DNA from: Adineta ricciae
Taxonomy: Eukaryota; Rotifera; Eurotatoria; Adinetida; Adinetidae
Length of the DNA: 64,000 nt
Assembly (NCBI GenBank): GCA_905250025.1
Contig: CAJNOJ010000046.1
Location: forward strand, 310,001-374,000
Direction of reading: 5' to 3'
Made by a program: the position numbers and the translations under genes. Numbering within the stretch: position 1 is the first letter of the stretch; every line of letters begins with the position of its first letter. Of this stretch, positions 60,481 through 64,000 are shown piece after piece. The notes below the pieces were generated by a model, which was not told the origin of the DNA, did no database searches, and saw only the letters and a list, made by a program, of their open reading frames with translations.

Positions 60481-61166
60481 TGAAAGAAGAAATGTATCTA
60501 AAGAAAGGAAATCATCGACTGATCAGACAAAAAATAAGCTTTCGTCCGCGAGAAAGTATTCGGAGATTGGTCTCTTTATACTTCATTTCAAATTTCATTC
60601 ATGTGAAACGAATGACTCTCGACAAACATATATATATATTCATCTTAGTATTGAGTTGCTTCGTGAAAAAGAATGAGTAATGTCGTGCATCGTCGTTCGG
60701 GACAATTATGTATATATAAGAGCGACGAAGGCGTGTGCGCACGCATGTCTGCCGACGTTAGTAGAGGACGAAAGAAAAAAAAAGGCTAAGAGAGAATGCT
60801 TTTAACCAATATGTCAATCGTATACATAGAATATGAAATCGATGCATGCATAACAACAGATTCTGTATTGATTTCAGACCATTTTTCTTTCTAGTTCACC
60901 TTGACTACTTTACTGGAAAGACAGAGAGAGAGAGAAGAAAACGAGAAATATACTGGTAACTACTAATTTATTGAGTTCTCATGAAATATTCACACATACA
61001 AAAAAATTGTCAAAAATCAACAACATAAAGGACGGCGATATGACATTTCTTCATTTTTTGTTTAATGATACCTATCAAATAGTATATCAAAGTGGAATTT
61101 TACAAATAAAAACAAGTGAGATAAGAAACAACTAAATAGTTATAAAAACAAATCTTTGATGCAGAT
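60481..61166. other. Intergenic region
   Basis: Promoter of the elongase and 3' flank of the coiled-coil gene on the right. A short (AT)n run lies near 60630-60642. No gene recognised. Confidence 0.5.
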
Positions 61167-64000
61167 CTATTCTTGATTTGATGTTTTAACTAAAGGTTGA
61201 ATAGCTGGTCGATGACCATATGTTTGTATGTACTGTTCGAGTTCTTGTTGAAGAAAAGCAATGCGTTGTTGTAAATAGACAACTTGTTGTTTTAACGAAT
61301 GAATGGTATTTTCTAAATCAACTCGAACATCATTCGATAGCAGACCTTTTAAATTATTCTCATAAGTTAATCGACATTCGAGTAATTCATGTTTATGCTG
61401 TTCATTTAAATAAGTTAGTTTGCGTTCTAATTGTTCTTTCTTTAATGTTAATGTGTTGACATTTTTCTCAAGATTTTTCATACAAGTATCGAATTGCTGA
61501 AAGGAGAATGAAAAACAAATCAATGGTAGAGTTTGTCCTTTTTGTCCTGTACGTACACCTTTGACTTCGTTCTTTTCACGAAGACATTGCTCGTTCAATA
61601 CACTGGATTGTTTTTCGTAGAACGCTTTGGCTTTGTTTTGTTCATCTTTCAAAACTTGAATCATTCTTTGCTGATCGTTGATGATCGATTGTTGTTTTGT
61701 GTTTCGTTCTTCAAATTCATCTTTAAAAAGACAGTCGTAATGACAAATGAATTTTGGTTTATATCAACTAACCTTCGATTGATTTCAACTGTTCATGAGT
61801 TTTGGAAATCAGCACTTCAATCCGTTTTTCATATTCTTCCGCTTTCTGAGTATATTGTCTCTCGATCTTTCGAATGAACTGTTCGTATTCATTGATCAAC
61901 TATTCAAAACAAAAAGTCCAATGTCGAACACAAATCGTCAGTAAACAGGCAAACCTTTTGCTTTTCATTATCGTGTGCAAGTTTTCTTTCGACAGCTAGT
62001 TTATCGATTTGATCAAGATCCAATTTCAGTTTGTCTCCTTGTTTTTCAAGTGTTTGCTCATATTTACGTTTGATTTCATCGATCTCTTTTTGGTAATGTG
62101 CGCGCAGTTTTTCTTCATTTCTAAAGCAAACACACTCTCGCTGAAGACGCATCGTCAACCATTGATACAAACTGTTCTTTGGCTTGTTCGTATTCAAGTT
62201 TCAGCTTGTCACAAACTTTTGCATGATCACGATTCAAGTTTTCGATTAGTTGTTGCTCGTTTTGACGTGTTTTCTCGGTCATTTCTTGAATCTAAATGAA
62301 AAGCTAGTTTTTAGAAGAAATTCCTTTGAAACAGTATATATTGTCATTCTCTTTTGTCCTATTGGAAACATCCGATCTTGTCAAACTCGATGTGATCATG
62401 TGAAACATGAGAACATACTTTTTCTTGAAATTTCTTTTCTAGTTCGCTCTTGATTTGCACGAAAGCTCTTTCACTTTTCTCGATTAAATCGCGCTGTTGC
62501 GAACAAGTTTCATTGAATTGCTTGATTTCATAAGTTTTCTGTTTGAATTCATTTTGTAATTGTTCATTATGTTGAATAGTCGATTGAAATTTGTCGTTCA
62601 ACTGCTTGAGCTCTTGTTTGGCTAATTGTAATTTCTTTTCATAATCGTTTTCACATTGTTGAAGATTGCCTTGATATGTTTTTTGTTGTTCCGTTGTTTT
62701 CTGTTCAAATAGCTTTTGCATATCATAAAACTTCTCCGTTATCGCTGAGAGTTGTTTTTCTAGCTCATCAATGGTTTTGCTCGCTTTGCTTTTCGTCAAA
62801 TCATTTTCTTTACGTAATAAATCAACGCCTGATTCACAACGCAAACGAAGAGATTTCAATTCGTTTTCATAACGTTGAACTTGATCCGCATGGTCACGAT
62901 CTGCATGACGAAGTTTATTCACTAACTCTTGAAGCTAAAATTTACAGAGAATTACATAACATACAACTACTCTTGTGAAAGACGATAACAGCAAAAGTTG
63001 TGTTATCATATCAATGCAAGAGAAAGTGTTCTATTCTGAATTCTGATGTCGATAAGATCAAATTTCATTCTTTCGAACATCAGTAAGTAACGAATTTTTG
63101 AAGAAGATGCGATGAATATCTTACCTGCAATTGTAATTGATCGTTGTTTTTAACTAATGAACTATTTTCATCTTCAAGTTTTTGTTTCGCCTGCTGTAAG
63201 CGATCGGTGTTCGTGCGCAAGTCAACTATTCGTTTTTCCATTTCGTTGATGGTTTCATCGTGCGTAGATTGTTGAGATTTGTAATCACTTTCCACTTTTT
63301 TCAAACGCTGAAATGAGAAAAAGTGTATTGAGATACCAAGTTTGGAGGGAAAGCTATACTTGGTTGGTCTCATCGAGCAGATCTTGATGCGCACGAGCAT
63401 TTTGACGACGAATTTCTTGTTTTTCATTCTCGTGAAAGTTTTTTACTTCAAAAATTTTCCGTTCCATTTCGTTTTGCAACTCTTTTAAATGCTCCTGGAT
63501 GGTCATCTAAGAGAAATGATCAACTTATGCAATAGATCAGGACAGTCGGTTGACTAGTTTACTTGTTCGATTTTTAACTGTTGCTTTTGATGTTCGATTT
63601 CGAATTTCAATCGTTTATTTTCTTCGTTTATTTGTTCGAGAATTGTTTCTAATTGTCGATTTCCATCTTCTAATGCTTTTAGTTTCGTTTCATAACGGAC
63701 TTTCAATGCATCTAATTCGCTCTGTTTAGATTCACTCATTCGTTGCACTGTTGTGTCATATTCTTTTTGCCAAAGAAGACGATGTTCGCGCAAACGTGTC
63801 TCAAATTGACGTACGAATGAATCGATTTCATTGGTACTGTTGCGTATTGTCGAGCGTCGTGATTGCTGTATCGGAGGTAAACCGTAATCATTTGAATCCA
63901 ACACTGGTGCTAAATTCTGCGCAGATAAAGATCGATGTGGTTGTTGTTGTTGGTACGGATTTGATGTTGTTAACGATGATGACGCTGAGAGAATGCGCTG
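61167..64000 (-). CDS. Coiled-coil protein, 5' end outside window (possibly CEP112-like)
   Basis: The gene runs leftward from beyond position 64000 to a TAG at 61169-61167. At least seven exons can be followed, for example 64000-63563, a second starting near 63509 (MTIQEHLKELQNEMERKI), a third with RLKKVESDYKSQQS, a long one at about 62936-62420 and a last ending VKTSNQE. Almost the whole visible protein is coiled coil with frequent KxxE heptads; only the first about 40 residues are low-complexity (Gln/Ser-rich). One junction near 62130-62180 uses a GTTTGT donor to join EQ to NEEKLRAHY. No globular domain is visible. A centrosomal or ciliary coiled-coil protein such as CEP112 is plausible given its neighbours, but I cannot confirm it without a search. 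Confidence 0.65.

Noticed and set aside
1-64000. Search for transposons, retroelements, CRISPR arrays and telomeric repeats
   Set aside because: No transposase, reverse transcriptase, terminal inverted repeats, spaced direct repeats or TGTGGG-type arrays were recognised on either strand.

Overview
This is eukaryotic, animal nuclear DNA of moderately low GC. Genes are compact and split by many short introns, mostly about 50-70 bp with GT-AG ends. The best guess for the source is a bdelloid rotifer (Adineta/Rotaria-like). This rests on the gene density, the intron size, and a cluster of single-exon seven-transmembrane receptors of a type I associate with bdelloid proteomes. No database search was possible, so the phylum is an inference. 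I rebuilt gene models by hand from splice sites and checked reading-frame phase across junctions.

Layout. 1-4.9 kb: two head-to-tail paralogous nuclear receptors of the HR96/DAF-12 (NR1J) type on the minus strand; the first is cut by the window edge. 5.9-6.7 kb: a ZNRD2/SSSCA1-like zinc-binding protein (+). 8.3-11.7 kb: a secreted proprotein convertase of the PC1/furin class (+). 12.0-13.7 kb: a tachykinin-receptor-like GPCR (-). 14.8-24.3 kb: four intronless chemoreceptor-like GPCRs, two (-) then two (+); the (+) pair shares a 590-bp perfectly identical tract. 24.7-25.3 kb: a secreted ten-cysteine prokineticin-like protein. 28.8-34.8 kb: a twelve-finger C2H2 protein with long introns for this locus. 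35.9-36.2 kb: a small secreted peptide. 36.7-38.7 kb: an M14A carboxypeptidase with 13- and 5-nt microexons.

From 38.8 kb on, cilium and centrosome genes dominate: an unrecognised Tyr/Arg-rich protein, Jouberin (AHI1), BBS1, a large coiled-coil protein resembling CEP152, and a second coiled-coil protein running off the right edge. Between them lie a C16orf89-like secreted protein, a four-span membrane protein, an innexin and an ELOVL6-like fatty acid elongase. A tRNA-Ile(AAT) gene lies at 58.9 kb.

I see no CRISPR array, insertion sequence or complete transposon. The most interesting signals are the sharply bounded identity tract in the GPCR pair (gene conversion), the nuclear receptors with an altered AF-2 motif and an undescribed conserved N-terminal motif, the consecutive microexons, a candidate RFX X-box just upstream of AHI1, and the clustering of ciliary and centriolar genes.
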